A DNA stretch of 64,000 nt from Histoplasma ohiense. Its lineage: Eukaryota; Ascomycota; Eurotiomycetes; Onygenales; Ajellomycetaceae. This document shows positions 34,601 to 46,553 of this stretch, piece by piece. The notes beneath the pieces are model-generated. The model worked only from the letters and a program-made list of their open reading frames with translations, was not told the origin of the DNA and did no database searches. A program made the translations under genes and the position numbers. Where the stretch lies: positions 4,712,001 to 4,776,000 of the forward strand of contig JAEVHH010000001.1 in NCBI GenBank assembly GCA_017607445.1. The letters run 5' to 3'. Numbering within the stretch: position 1 is the first letter of the stretch; the number at the start of each line of letters is the position of its first letter.

Positions 34601-37139
34601 TCTTGCTGAGTCAGTTGACAATGACTAGAATGTTTGTAGAACCTCTGCTTTCAGGTAAGAAAACTGCAAAATCAATAGCTATATCACATTAAGTTCAGTT
34701 GAGAACAGATAGAGGCTTCAGCATCTCTTTTCAGTGTTCACATTATGTCATCACTGAGCTGCAGTGATCACAGTTGCATACAAACTGGTGTATATCTTTT
34801 GACATATCTGATCAGTAGAATTCTCAGATGATGATGTTGTACATGATTTTACATTCTGAGTGTTCAGTCATCAGCAAGTCATGAATTTCTTGCATGATCT
34901 GTGTTTATAGAGATTCTGAATCAGAGACTCATTGTCTATCTCAAAAGCATAAGCAGTTGTCATTGTCAATTGAACATGCTGAGATATTCATTCTTGAGTA
35001 TACATCTGCAGAGAATTGAGGTGTTTTGCTTTGTACAGCTTTGACAGCTTGTTGTCAGAATTCATCTATCTCTGTCACTAGTCTCCATTGTTCTTTGAGT
35101 GAGAGTTCTTGAGCTCAGAATTGATTGATATGTACACAGAGTTCATCTGATTGTGTAGAACTTTCTATAATTGCAGAGTCAATTAATCAATACTCTCAGT
35201 GTTTCCATCTGTCATTCAAGTTATCAGATGGCATATCTTATTCTCAGTGAGACAGAGCATTCACAAAAGTATTCTCTACTTCAGATTGATAACAAATTGT
35301 GAATGAAAAACAGCTAAAAAACAATGACCAACACATATATCTCTCAGTGAGCTTACAAGTGATTGTGAAGTACTCTAGATTCTTATGATCAGTAACAATC
35401 TCAAATCTCTCAACACTCATGAGTTTGAATTCTTATTCTTTGAGGCATTGTATGATCACTAGAAGCTCCTTGTTGTAGATCTCATAGTTGCATTCAGTAG
35501 ATGACATCTTTTTCAAGATAAAGACACAGAGTCATAGAACATCTTCATTATCATATTGCATCAGTGCCTCATCTACTACATAATCTGAGGCATTCATTTC
35601 AAGAATTGTATGCTTATCTGAATCAAATGATTGCAGCATTGAGGTGTTTGTGAATATACACTTCAGCTTTTTGAATGCTGTGTCTGCTTTGTCAGTTCAT
35701 TGAAATACAGTGTCTTTCCAGATCAGATTCATCAGTGATTGTACAATATTGAAGAAGTCTTTGATGAATCTTTGATAGAAGTTGATGAATTCTAGAAAGC
35801 TTCTAGTCTCTTTTACTGAGACTGATGTCTCTCAGTTGAGAATTGCTTCCATCTTCTTAGAATCCATGTGTACATCTTTTTCAGCTTTGATGATGAATTC
35901 TAGATAGATTATAGACTTGGTCTCAAAGTTGCATTTGTCAATATTCACTTACAGTTCAGCTTTACATAGACAGTCAAGCACTTGTTGTATGTGCTTGTGA
36001 TGCTCAGTGAGCAGTCCATCAGTGAAGATCAGAATATTGTTCATGTACACTGAGATGATCTCATTGAGCAGATCTTGTAGAGCTCAGTTAATGTATTTCT
36101 GAAATATACTTGAGATGTTTGCTAATTCAAAGAGAATCACTGTTCATTTGTATAATCCATAACATATACAAAAAGTGGTTAGCCATTCATCATCTTCATT
36201 AATCCTTATCTTATAGAAGGCTGCAGAGATGTCAAGCTTTGTAAATCATTTTGTTTTTTCTATTTGTTTGAGTGTTTTGTTGATGAGTGGAAGAGGGTAT
36301 CAGTCCTTCTGTGTAATCTTGTTGAGTTCTCAGTAATCAATGCAGAATTGTAAGCCTTCTTCTGATTTTTTCACAAACAGTACAGATGCTGCAGTGAATG
36401 AGTTGCTAATATAAATGAAGTCTTTGTTCAGTAATTCATTGAGTGTTTTTCATAGAATGAGAAGCTCATCATGCAATATACTGTAGAGAGAATCTCAGAG
36501 TGATTGCAGATTCTTACTGTCTTTCTTGATGAGCTCAATTGTATGATCTATACTGAATTCTCAGTGAGAGGGAAGCTTTTCAGCTTCTTTTTCATCAAAT
36601 ATATCTGTGAAATCTTCATACAATTCAGATAGTTCTTTGTGTGGTTTCTTGAGATTCTTGAGTTCTAGTTTCTCTAATATCTTTTTGATATCTGCTATGC
36701 TAGCAGTGAACACTTGGACATTCTTCTTCTCATGCACTTGGTGGATTAGTAGTTTGTATGCTTTCACTGATATCTGAGTGAGATCAGTGGTTCTATTGAC
36801 ATCTTTCTCATAAACACAGTCATCTTCTGGGAAAATAAGACAGTGGTTGTGTGCATTCAACAAGGTTCCAAATTCTGTGAGCCATGATAGACCAAGCATT
36901 AGATTGTACTCAAGATCTTGTATTTCATATACATATACATTCTTTTTCTCATGTTCTTCTACATTGACATTAAATCTTACCATGTTGTAGAAGATAGATC
37001 CTCTGAGGTCATCAAATTCACTGAGCTTACACAGCTTGAAAAAGAGGATATGTTGAAGCTTATACTTCTCAATCAGCTGGATGTCTATAAGAGTATAATA
37101 AAGGAAACCACTGTCTATCATTGCTTATATATTGACTAG
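34601..37139 (-). pseudogene. pol (5' part) of F1, degenerate
   Basis: On the minus strand, the protease (36561-37121) still reads open over 186 codons: MIDSGFLYYTLIDIQLIEKY, later LMLGLSWLTEFG. The reverse transcriptase follows (about 35800-36560). Its catalytic motif reads YMNNIL (36036-36047 for the first four codons) with both aspartates changed to Asn. RNase H (35350-35650, VTDHKNLEYFTI) and the integrase N-terminal zinc region continue to 34601, where E2 interrupts. Confidence 0.88.
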
Positions 37140-38248
37140 GCTATTTACAATGACAGAGATCATGATTGCATCTGTTTGTATCTTCTGCTTGAATCTTCAG
37201 CTAGCTTTCTGCTCCTTGAGCTCTCATCTGTATTTTAGAGTGAGAGCTCATCTTTTCTCTGTTCTTGCCTATTCACAGACAACACAGTGTTTACATGCAT
37301 GAGAGGTTTACTTGAGATGATCATATTCAGACATTGATTCATGAAGTGCTCTGACTTGTCACAGCATATGCAGACTTCTCTGATGATTCAGTTGATGACA
37401 TTCTTCTCTGAGACATTGAAGATTCTTGGATGATTTGTGTTTACATGTGGGACTCAGTTCATTGATTCTGATTCAGAGGTGGGGGATGCTGCAGAGCAGT
37501 TTGAGATGTACACATTTATTTGATGAAATTCTCTGTGATTTTGAAGTGCATGGAACTGAGACAGATCATTGTTCAACAGACAAAGATCAGTGCAGAATTC
37601 ACTGTATATTGAGAACTTCAGACACTCTACACTTCAGTTATGCAACTGAAAGTTCAAGTTCTTGAACAATATATTGATCTTGATAGCATCATTTCAGTCT
37701 TGCTCATCTGCTTCTAGAAGCTTGTGATTGAATTCAGAAAGATAAGTTGTCAATGTGATGTTCATCTGATAAGTCTGATTAAGCCAGTCTAATGTCTTGA
37801 CTTGAAGTATAGAATTGAGGAAGAGAGAGTTGAGTTGTTGAAAGACTAGCTCTGATATACACTGATGATTCTGGCAATGGCTCATTCAGAGTTGGAATTT
37901 TGCTAACACATTGCCATTCAACCTGCTATGAATATACCACACTTGGTTGAATAGTGAGTCTATTGCTCATCCATCAATGTTCAATTTGATGTTCACTTTT
38001 GACTTCCATGTGAGGTAGAGTGCTAGATTTTTCTCATATTTGTTGAGAATTGAAAGCTTCTCTTTTGAGAACTTTTTGTGAGGTGTGGGTGTAGAAGAAA
38101 TGGTGAATGTGGGAGTGCTCATTTCAGCAAGTTGTTATTGCAATTCAGTCATCTGTAGTGTCTGTTGCTGAAGAATGCTTTGTAGATCTAAGTTGTTGTC
38201 TGCTGTGTTTGAATGTGGTGAGTGTTTGTAGAATTGTTCATAGTTCAT
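37140..38248 (-). pseudogene. gag of F1, degenerate
   Basis: The start ATG is at 38248 (MNYEQFYKHSPHSNTADNN). A central part at 37694-37885 (SELVFQQLNSLFLNSILQ) matches F2, and a CCHC knuckle remnant lies near 37330-37390. It ends upstream of the protease in another frame, like F2. The capsid-like function is inferred from position and knuckle. Confidence 0.8.
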
Positions 38249-38623
38249 TTTGATATCTAAGGACATGTAATAATAATAAAAGAAAAGAAATACTTGTAGA
38301 CACTCAGTTCTCTCACAGACACTATTCACAGTGTTGCAGCACTAAGCTTGATCAAGCTTCTTTGTGAACACTATTTGCAGTGTTACAGTTTGTAGACACT
38401 CAGGCCTCATAGAACACAGTTGATTGTGTTTCAAATGCTTAGACATGACAGTCTATATAACTAACAATAGAGACACTCAGACTCATGAGAAATCTTTTGT
38501 AACAACTAGACACTCAGATCTGTAAACAACACACTTGAGTGTAAGAACTGATAACAATGCACTCAGATATAAGAACTAATAACAAGACACTTGAGTCTTA
38601 AACACAGAAGAATCAATTCATAA

Positions 38624-39157
38624 TGTAACAGATGTACTTCAATTAACAATTTGATACTATTCTAATTACAGATTACAAATTGATTAAGGAAAGAAAGAGA
38701 AAAGAAATCAGAAGAAAGAGTCATATGAAGAGGGTTCTTATAGAGAAAAGTTTGAGATGGAAGAATATCAGAAGCTGCTTCACAGTGAAGTGTGGAGTGA
38801 AAGAACATTAAGAGATACACATAAGAATTGTTAGAGACTATATAAGTACAGAGCATGAGATGAAGGAATCATTGAGAGCTACACAGAAGAATTGTTAGAG
38901 ACTATATGAGCACAGAACACAGAGCAGAAGAACATTAGAAGCTATATAGAAGAATTATTAGAGACTACACAAGTGCAGAGCACAGAGTGAAAGAACATTA
39001 AAAGCTACACAGAAGAATTGTTAGAAACTATATGAGCACAGAGCATAGAGTGAAAGAATATCGAGGGTTATATGAGGTCACAGCAACCAGAAATGAGCGG
39101 GTGCAGAAGAGGAGTTGATTGCATAAGTTGATTACTAACAGATGCTAACTCATCACA
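38624..39157 (-). repeat. 5' LTR of F1
   Basis: This 534-bp LTR is equal in length to 11819-12352 and is followed by the target duplication attct (39158-39162). It carries the same number of 63-bp units as its partner and one fewer than F2. Confidence 0.94.
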
Positions 39158-39162
39158 ATTCT

Positions 39163-40271
39163 CATTGTTCATCAGAATATTGCACTTGAGATGGTGATTC
39201 AATCCATTTCCATTCTTTAGAAGTAGTGTAAGTATGAGAGATATAATTGAAATCTGCTCCAGAATTGACTAGACATTGAATCAGCTCAGAATCATTAGAG
39301 ATGTCTAGTTGAATAGTGATGTACATGCAGAATCTATCATCTAGTCACTTCTCATCATTCTGAGTTTTGATGATATGAGCTATCACAGATGTGGGTTTTG
39401 ATTTGTCTGTGGTTTGAGTTTATTTTTTCTTCTTATTACAATTCTTAAGAAGATGATCTGCCTTTTCATAGAATAGACAAAGATTATTATTCATATGATG
39501 TTGATGTTTCTCTATGATAAGCTTTTCAGCTGAGATTAGATTTCATTGAGTTTTTGAAAAAGAGTTGTCAGAGAACTATTTGATTTCATATTTGTCATCA
39601 CTCTTCTGATATCTATTTTGTGAAGAGAATTTTTGTTTGTTGTTACTTCTTCTAGCATGGCTTCTATTAACAGCTTGAATTCAAGCAACTAGTGCAATCA
39701 ATTTGACTTGATTGATAGAAGAATCATGATAAGTTTGAATTTGATTTTATATTGCTGATGATAATTTAGCAAAGAATAATTGAGCAAATAGTTCTTCTAT
39801 ATTGATTGCTAGATCATTGTGAATCTCATTAAATCTGAAGACAAATTGTTGAACTGATTGATTCAGTGGTTGTTTTAATTCTTCAAAGTGAATCACTGCT
39901 GTAAAGCTGTGGTTGCAGATATTCTTCAGATCATTGTGCAGGAATTTCTTAAAGTTCTTTCATGAGAAAGATTGATTTAATCTTTCAAGCTCTCTCTTTT
40001 TAGTAGCTCAAGTAGTTTCAATTGTTTTCTGTAATTATTCTGAAGCATAAATGATCTTGACTTCATCAGTATTGTATTGAGTTGGGTTCAACTTATATAT
40101 GCATTCAAGAGCTCTTATGAATATATGGTATTCATATAGATTGCTGTCATAATAGACAGATGAATCAGTGAGCTGAATTTCTTGCTGATTAGCTGAGACA
40201 GATATTGCAGATGCTGCTAGCTCAATGACTGCTGATTGAAAAGTATTTGAGAGTGGATCAGCCTCAGACAT
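39163..40271 (-). pseudogene. gag and protease of E1, degenerate
   Basis: ATG 40271 opens 79 codons (MSEADPLSNTFQSAVIELAA) before the first stop. The gag core and CCHC knuckle (near 39430-39480) and the protease DS region (near 39240-39290) follow, colinear with 33058-34166 in E2. Several CGA-to-TGA-type stops. Confidence 0.85.
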
Positions 40272-40323
40272 GATGATTAGAATACTTGATTCTTGAACAG
40301 ATAAGGGATTGAGTGGATCAAAC

Positions 40324-40705
40324 TGTAAGCAGTGGTATGAGAATTAGCTGTTTATATCACAAGAAGTCCTTAAGACTCTGCAAGGATTAAATTGTAGAAG
40401 ATAATATGATAATATATTGAAGAGAATTTGAATTAATATTGATATTGTAGAATGTAGAGATCAAATTAAAACAGAATGATCTGCTGATCTCTAGAAGATT
40501 GAGTCAGCTGCTATTTATATACACAGTATCATAAACAAATTGAACTTACTATGATGTAGATGGTGTAGTATGATGTAAGTGGCAAGATAATATCTTGATT
40601 TTAAATCTGATATGATGTTGGTGGTGCTATGTTCAGCGATGTCATATCTTTAGAGCAATCGTCAATTTTGATCTAGCACTGATAACTTAGTGTGGGTTTC
40701 TTACA
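40324..40705 (-). repeat. 5' LTR of E1
   Basis: This 382-bp LTR is identical in length to the E2 LTRs. It begins TGTAAGCAGTGG and ends GGTTTCTTACA on the plus strand. The next bases atcaa (40706-40710) would be one copy of its target duplication. Confidence 0.94.
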
Positions 40706-40926
40706 ATCAACTGAAAAAGTTATCTCTCTTCATTCACTATAAAGTCTTTCAGACACAGCAGTGATGGTTCCCTTGGAAATCACACTATAGCTTCATCATG
40801 AATGGTCATACATCAGATCAGAAGTGAATGCACAGCTCAGTAAAATTCTTCTCAATGAGCTGAGTCTTCTCAAGAGTTGTCATCTGAATTCTGTTTTCTT
40901 TCTTTCTGTGTATATAGAAATCTCTT
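40706..40926 (+). mobile_element. LINE D copy 2 (D2) fragment, left
   Basis: This is the reverse complement of D1 at about 25968-26190, so D2 lies on the plus strand. It is bounded on the left by the 5' LTR of E1 and on the right by F2. Only the 3' end of D2 is visible; the rest would be beyond the left end of E1, off-window. It includes one copy of the F2 target duplication (ctctt, 40922-40926). Confidence 0.9.
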
Positions 40927-41523
40927 TGTGACAGGTTAGCACCCGTTAGTAATTAACTTATGCAATCAACTCCCCTTCTGCATCTGCTTGTTTCTGGCCA
41001 TTGTGACCTCGTGTAACCCTCGATGTTCTTCTGCTCCATGCTCCACACTTGTATAGTTTCTAACAATTCTTCTGTGTAGCTCTTAATGTTCTTCCACTCT
41101 GTGCTCTGTGCTTGTGTAGTCTCTAACAATTCTTCCATATAGCTTCTTATGTTCTTCTGCTCTGTGTTCTGCACTTGTATAGTCTCTAACAATTCTTTCA
41201 TGTAGCTTCTTATGTTCTTCTGCTCTGTGTTCTGTGTTTGTGTAGTCTCTAATGATTCTTCCATGTAGCTTTCAATGATTCCTCCACCCCACATTCCATG
41301 CTTGTGTAGCTTCTAATGATTCTTATGTGTATCTCTTAATATTCTTCCACTTCACACTCCACTGTGAAGTGGCTTCTGATATTCTTCCACTCTGAACTTT
41401 CCTCTATAAGAACCCCCTTTGTATGACCTTTTCTTCTGATTTCTTTTCTCTTTCTTTCCTTAATCAATTCGTAATCTGTAATTAGAATAGTATCAAATTG
41501 TTAATTGAAGTACATTCATTACA
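40927..41523 (+). repeat. 5' LTR of F2
   Basis: This 597-bp LTR starts TGTGACAGG and ends ATTCATTACA. It contains about five to six tandem copies of a 63-bp unit (about 41020-41340). Because 63 is a multiple of three, the antisense strand reads open with a 21-residue repeat (RSYMEELLETIQVQNTEQKN plus I). CpGs survive at the outer end (cacccgttag, cctcgtg, cctcgatg). Confidence 0.95.
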
Positions 41524-41920
41524 TTATGAATTGATTCTTCAGTGTTTTAGACTCAAGTGTCTTGTTATTAGTTCTTACACTCAAGTGTGTTGTTTAAGGC
41601 TCGAGTGCCTCATTATCAGTTCTTATGTCTGAGTGTGTTGTTTACAGGCCCAAGTGCCTAGTTGTTACAAGAGATCCCTTGTGAGTCTGAGTGCCTCTAT
41701 TGTTAGTTATATAGGCTGTTGTGTCTAAGTGTCTGAAACACAATTGACCATGTTCTACAAGGCCTGAGTGTCTATGAATCATAATGCTGTGAATAGTGTT
41801 CATGAAGAAGCTTGATCAAGCTTAGTGCTGCAACACTGTGAATAGTGTCTGTGAGAGAATCAAGTGTCTACAAGTATTTCTTTTTCTTTTTTTTATTATT
41901 ATATATTCTTAGATATTGAA

Positions 41921-42934
41921 ATGAACTATGAACAATTCTACAAACATCTGCTGCATCTGAACACAGCAGACAATAACTTAGACCTACAAAGCATTCTCCA
42001 GCAGCAGATGCTACAGATAACTGAATTGCAATGATAACTTGCTGAAATGAGCACTCTCACATTCACTGTTTCTTCTACACCCACACCTCATGAAAAGCTC
42101 TCAAGAGAGAAGCTCTCAATTCTTGACAAATATAAGAGAGATCTAGCACTCTATCTCATATGAAAGTCAAAAGTGAATGCTAAATTGAACATCAATGAAT
42201 GAGCAATAGACTCACTATCCAATCAAGTGTGGTATATCCATAGCAGATTGAATGGCAACACATTAGCAAAATTTCAATTCTAGATAAATCATTGCCAGAA
42301 TCATCAGTGTATGTCAGAGCTAGTCTTTCAACAACTCAACTCCCTCTTCCTCAATTCTACACTTCAAGTCAAAACATTAGACTGATTTAATCAAACTCAT
42401 CAGATGAATGTTGTGTTGGCAACTTATCTTTCTGAATTCAATTACAAACTTCTAGAAGCAGATGGGTAAGACTGAAATGATGCTGTCAAGATCAATATAT
42501 TGTTCAAAAATTTGAACTTTCAGTTGCATAACTGAAGTATAGAGTGTCTGAAGCTCTCAACATACAGTGAATTCTGTGCTGATCTTCATCTGTTGAACAA
42601 TGATCTGTCTCAGTTCTGTGTGCTTCAAAATTGCAGAGAATTCCACTGAACAAATGTGTATACTTCAAACCACTCTGCAGCACCCCCCACCTCTGAACCA
42701 GAATCAATGAACTGAGTTCCATATATGAATGCAAGCCACTCAAGAATCTCTAACATCTCAGAGAAGAATGCTGCTGATTGAATTGCCAGAGAAGTCTGCA
42801 TACACTGCAACAAATCAGAGCACTTCATGAATCAATGTCTGAATGCAATTGCTCTGAGTAAACCCCTCATGTGTGTGAATGCTGTGTCGCCCGCGGATAG
42901 ACAAGAACAGAGAAAAGATGAGCTCTCACTCTAA
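41921..42934 (+). pseudogene. gag of F2, degenerate
   Basis: ATG 41921 (MNYEQFYKHLLHLNTADNN) leads through a capsid-like region (SELVFQQLNSLFLNSTLQ) to a zinc knuckle, CIHCNKSEHFMNQC, near 42793-42834 (C-x2-C-x4-H-x4-C), and a TAA at 42932-42934. About nine TGA or TAG codons interrupt it. A rare surviving CpG cluster (gtcgcccgcgg) lies at 42888-42898, just after the knuckle. Confidence 0.85.
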
Positions 42935-42959
42935 AATACAGATGAGAGCTCAAGAAGCA

Positions 42960-45900
42960 GAAAGCTAGCTGAAGATTTGAGCAGAAGATACAAGCAGATG
43001 CAATCATAATCTCTGTCATTGTAAATAGCTTAGTCAATGTACAAGCAATGATAGACAGTGGTTTTCTTCACTATGCTCTTATAGACACTCAGCTGATTGA
43101 GAAGCATAAGCTCCAGTGTATCTCCTTTTTCAAACTGCATAAACTCAGTGAATTTGACAGCCTCAGAGGATTCACCTCCTACAACATGATAAGATTTAAT
43201 GTTGATGTAGAAGAATATGAGAAAAAGAATGTATATGCATATGAAATACAAGACCTTGAGTATGATCTAATACTTGGCCTATCATAGCTCACAGAATTTG
43301 GAACCTTGTTGAATACATACAACCACTGCCTTATTTTCTCAGAAGATGACTGTGTTTATGAGAAGGATGTTGATAGAACCACTGATCTCACTCAGATATC
43401 AGTGAAAGTGTACAAACTACTAATCTGCCAAGCACATGAGAAGAAGAATGTCCAAGTGTTTGCTGCTAGCATGACAGATATCAAGAAAGTGTTAGAAAAG
43501 TTAGAATCTAAAGACTCCAAGAAACCACACAAGAAACTACTCAAATTGTATGAAGACTTTGCAGATGTGTTTGATGAGAAAGAAGCTGAAAAGCTTCTCT
43601 CTCACTGAGGACCCAGCATAGATCATATGATCAAGCTCATCAAAAAAGACAGTAAGAATCCACAACTGCTCTGAGGTTCTCTCTACAGCATGTCATATGA
43701 TGAGCTCCTCATTCTACAAAAAATACTCAACAGATTACTAGACAAAGACTTCATTTGTGTTAGCAACTCATCTGCTGCAGTATCTGTACTGTTTGTGAAG
43801 AAATCAGAAGATGGCTTACAATTCTGTGTTGATTATTGAGAACTCAACAAGATTACATGGAAGGACTGATACCTCCTCTCACTCATCAATGAAATGCTCA
43901 AATGAATAGAAAAAGCAAAATGATTTACAAAACTTGACATCTCTGCAGCCTTCTACAAGATAAGAATTAATGAAGATGACAAATGACTAACTGTCTTTCA
44001 TACACATTACAGATTATATGAATGAACAGTGACCCTCTTTGAATTAGTGAATGCTCTGAGTACATTCCAGAAATACATTAACTGGGCTCTACAAGATCTG
44101 CTTGATGAGATTGCCTCAGTGTACATGAATGATATCTTGATCTTCATCAATGAATTGCTCACTGAGCACTGTAAGCATGTACAACAAGTTCTCAACTGCC
44201 TACAAAAAGCTGAACTGCAAGTGGACATTGACAAATGCAACTTTGAGACCAAGTCTACAATCTATCTAGAATTCATCATTGAAGCTGAAAAAGGCATACA
44301 TATGAATTCTAAGAAGGTGGAAGCAATCCTCAACTGGAAGACATCAGTCTTGATAAAAGAGACTAGAAGCTTTCTAGAGTTTGTCAACTTCTATTGAAGA
44401 TTTATCAAGAACTTCTCTGATATTGTATGATCACTAACAGATCTGATCTGAAAGGACACTGTATTTCAATGAACTGATGAAGCAGACACAGCATTCAAAA
44501 AGCTGAAGTGTATGTTCACAAGCACTCTGATGCTGCAATCATTCAATTCAGATAAGCATACAATTCTCAAAACAGACACCTCAGATTATATAGTAGATGA
44601 AACACTGATGCAATATGACAACAAAGATATTCTACAATCTTGTGTCTTCATTTTGAAAAAGATGTCATTCACTGAATGCAACTACAAGATCTACAACAAG
44701 AAGCTTCTAGCAATCATATAATATCTCAAAGAATGAGAATCTGAACTCATGAGTGTTGAGAGATTTGAGATTGTTACTGATCATAAGAATCTAGAGTACT
44801 TCACAATCATTTGTAAGCTCACTGAGAGATATATATGTTGGTCATTGTTTCTTAGCTGTTTTTTATTCACAATTCATTATCAATCTGAAGTAGAGAACAC
44901 CCTTGCAGATGCTCTGTCTCATCAAGAACAAGATATATCATTTGATAACTTGAATAACAGATGGAAACACTGAGAGTATTGATTAATTGACTCTGCAATC
45001 ATAGAAAGTTCTATGCAATCAGATGAACCCCACATACATATCAATCAGTTCCAAGCTCAAGAACTCTCACTCAAAGAACAATGAAGACTAGCAGCAGAGG
45101 CAGATGAATTCTGACAACAAGCTGTCAAAGCTGTACAAAACAAAGCATCTTGATTCCTCACAGATGTATATTCAAGAACAGATATCTCAGCATATTCAAT
45201 CAACAATGACAACTGCTTACACTTTTGAGATAGACAATGAGTCTCTGATTCAGAACCTCTATGAACACAGATCATGCAAGAAATTCATGACTCACTGATG
45301 ACTGAGCACTCAGAACACAAAATCATATACAATATTATTGTCTGAGAATTCTACTGATCAGATATGTTGAAAGATATACATCAGTTTGTACACAACTGTG
45401 ATTGCTGCAGCTCAGTGACAGTATAGTATGAACACTGAAAAGAGATGCTGAAGCTCTTATCTATTCTCAACTGAACTTGATGTGATATAGCTATCAATTT
45501 TGCAGTTTTCTTACTCAAAAGTGAAGGTTCTACAAACATTCTAGTCATTGTTGACTGACTCAGCAAGAGTGTAATACTACAGCTCTGTGACAAGATGAAT
45601 GCTGAAGTAGTTGCAGATATCTTCATCAAAAGCCTGTTTTATTGTATGCATGATCTGCCTTCATCCATTGTGTCAGATAGAGACAGTCAATTTGTCAGTG
45701 CACTCTGAGTCTGTATATGTCAATTACTAAGAATTGAACAAAAGTTATCAACAGCATACCACTCAGAGACTGATGAAGCTACTGAGAGAATGATACAAAC
45801 AGTAAAGAACATTCTTCATAAGTTCTGCAATTATACACAAGACAACTGAAGTAATCTGCTGTCACATGCTGAAATTGTGATTAATGATTGAGATTCTGCT

Positions 45901-46545
45901 ATGACAGATGTAAGCTCATTCTTTCTTCTACACAGATACAACTTAGAGATTCTGAACTTTCTCAAGACTTCTCAAGAAATCACACACATCTGCAGTCTCA
46001 TACAGATGACAGAGAATATTATGAGCAAGTTGAAGAAAGCTCATGAATGAGCAGAAGCTTCAATGATCAGTATTCAGTAAAATTATGAGAATCAAGCAAA
46101 CATCAGAAGAAGTTCTGCAACTCAATACTATATAGAAAACAAAGTCTGACTGAATCTCAAGAACATAAGAACAGACCATCTCTCACATACACTAGATTAC
46201 TGTCACATCAAATATACAGTGAAGGAAGTGCTAGATATACATGATTATCAACTCAACATCTCATCTGACATCCACAACATCTTTCATACAAACCTGCTCC
46301 GACCCACAGCTGAGGATCCATTCCCCTCACAGAGAATCTTCAATTGACAGCCATCTGTCATTGTAGAAGAAAACAATAAACTCAAATGAAAAATTGAAGC
46401 AATTCTTGACAATAGAATCAACCACTGCTGCTGTGAATATCTCATCAAATGGATAGAATACAATCATCTGATCTGAGAACTCACATCTGCTTTGAAGAAC
46501 ACTGCTGCTCTCAACATTTATGAGTCCTCACTCACTTCAGTAGAG
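42960..46545 (+). pseudogene. pol of F2: protease, RT, RNase H, integrase, chromodomain; degenerate
   Basis: Protease: MIDSGFLHYALIDTQLIEKH (43048 on), later LILGLS. Reverse transcriptase (43620-44400): LQFCVDY, KLDISAAFYKIRI, and YMNDIL (44122-44139), where the first catalytic Asp is Asn. RNase H: ILKTDTSDY and EIVTDHKNLEYF (44570-44830). Integrase (45300-46000): HNCDCC, ILVIVD, IVSDRDSQF, TAYHSETD. Chromodomain: CEYLIKWIEYNHLI (46434-46475). The order RT, RNase H, integrase identifies Ty3/gypsy, and the chromodomain places it among chromoviruses. Numerous TGA stops. Confidence 0.93.
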
Positions 46546-46553
46546 AGGAATAA

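Larger units (their letters stand above)
34601..39157 (-). mobile_element. Ty3/gypsy retrotransposon F1, right part
   Basis: This is the 5' two-thirds of F1: the 5' LTR (38624-39157), gag, protease, reverse transcriptase, RNase H and the start of integrase. It joins the left part (11819-13342) across E2. F1 excluding E2 is about 6.1 kb. F2 (40927-47150) is the complete sister copy in the opposite orientation. Confidence 0.95.
39158..40705 (-). mobile_element. Ty3/gypsy retrotransposon E1, right part with 5' LTR
   Basis: E1 resumes after F1 with target duplication attct and continues through gag to the 5' LTR. The right edge (40705/40706) meets LINE D2, whose sequence matches D1 from the first base after the LTR. 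The other end of E1 and its second target duplication are left of the window. Confidence 0.94.

Noticed and set aside
40953..41294. Antisense 113-codon open frame as a gene
   Set aside because: It is generated by 63-bp tandem units in the F2 LTR, whose length is a multiple of three. I report the repeat but do not call a gene.
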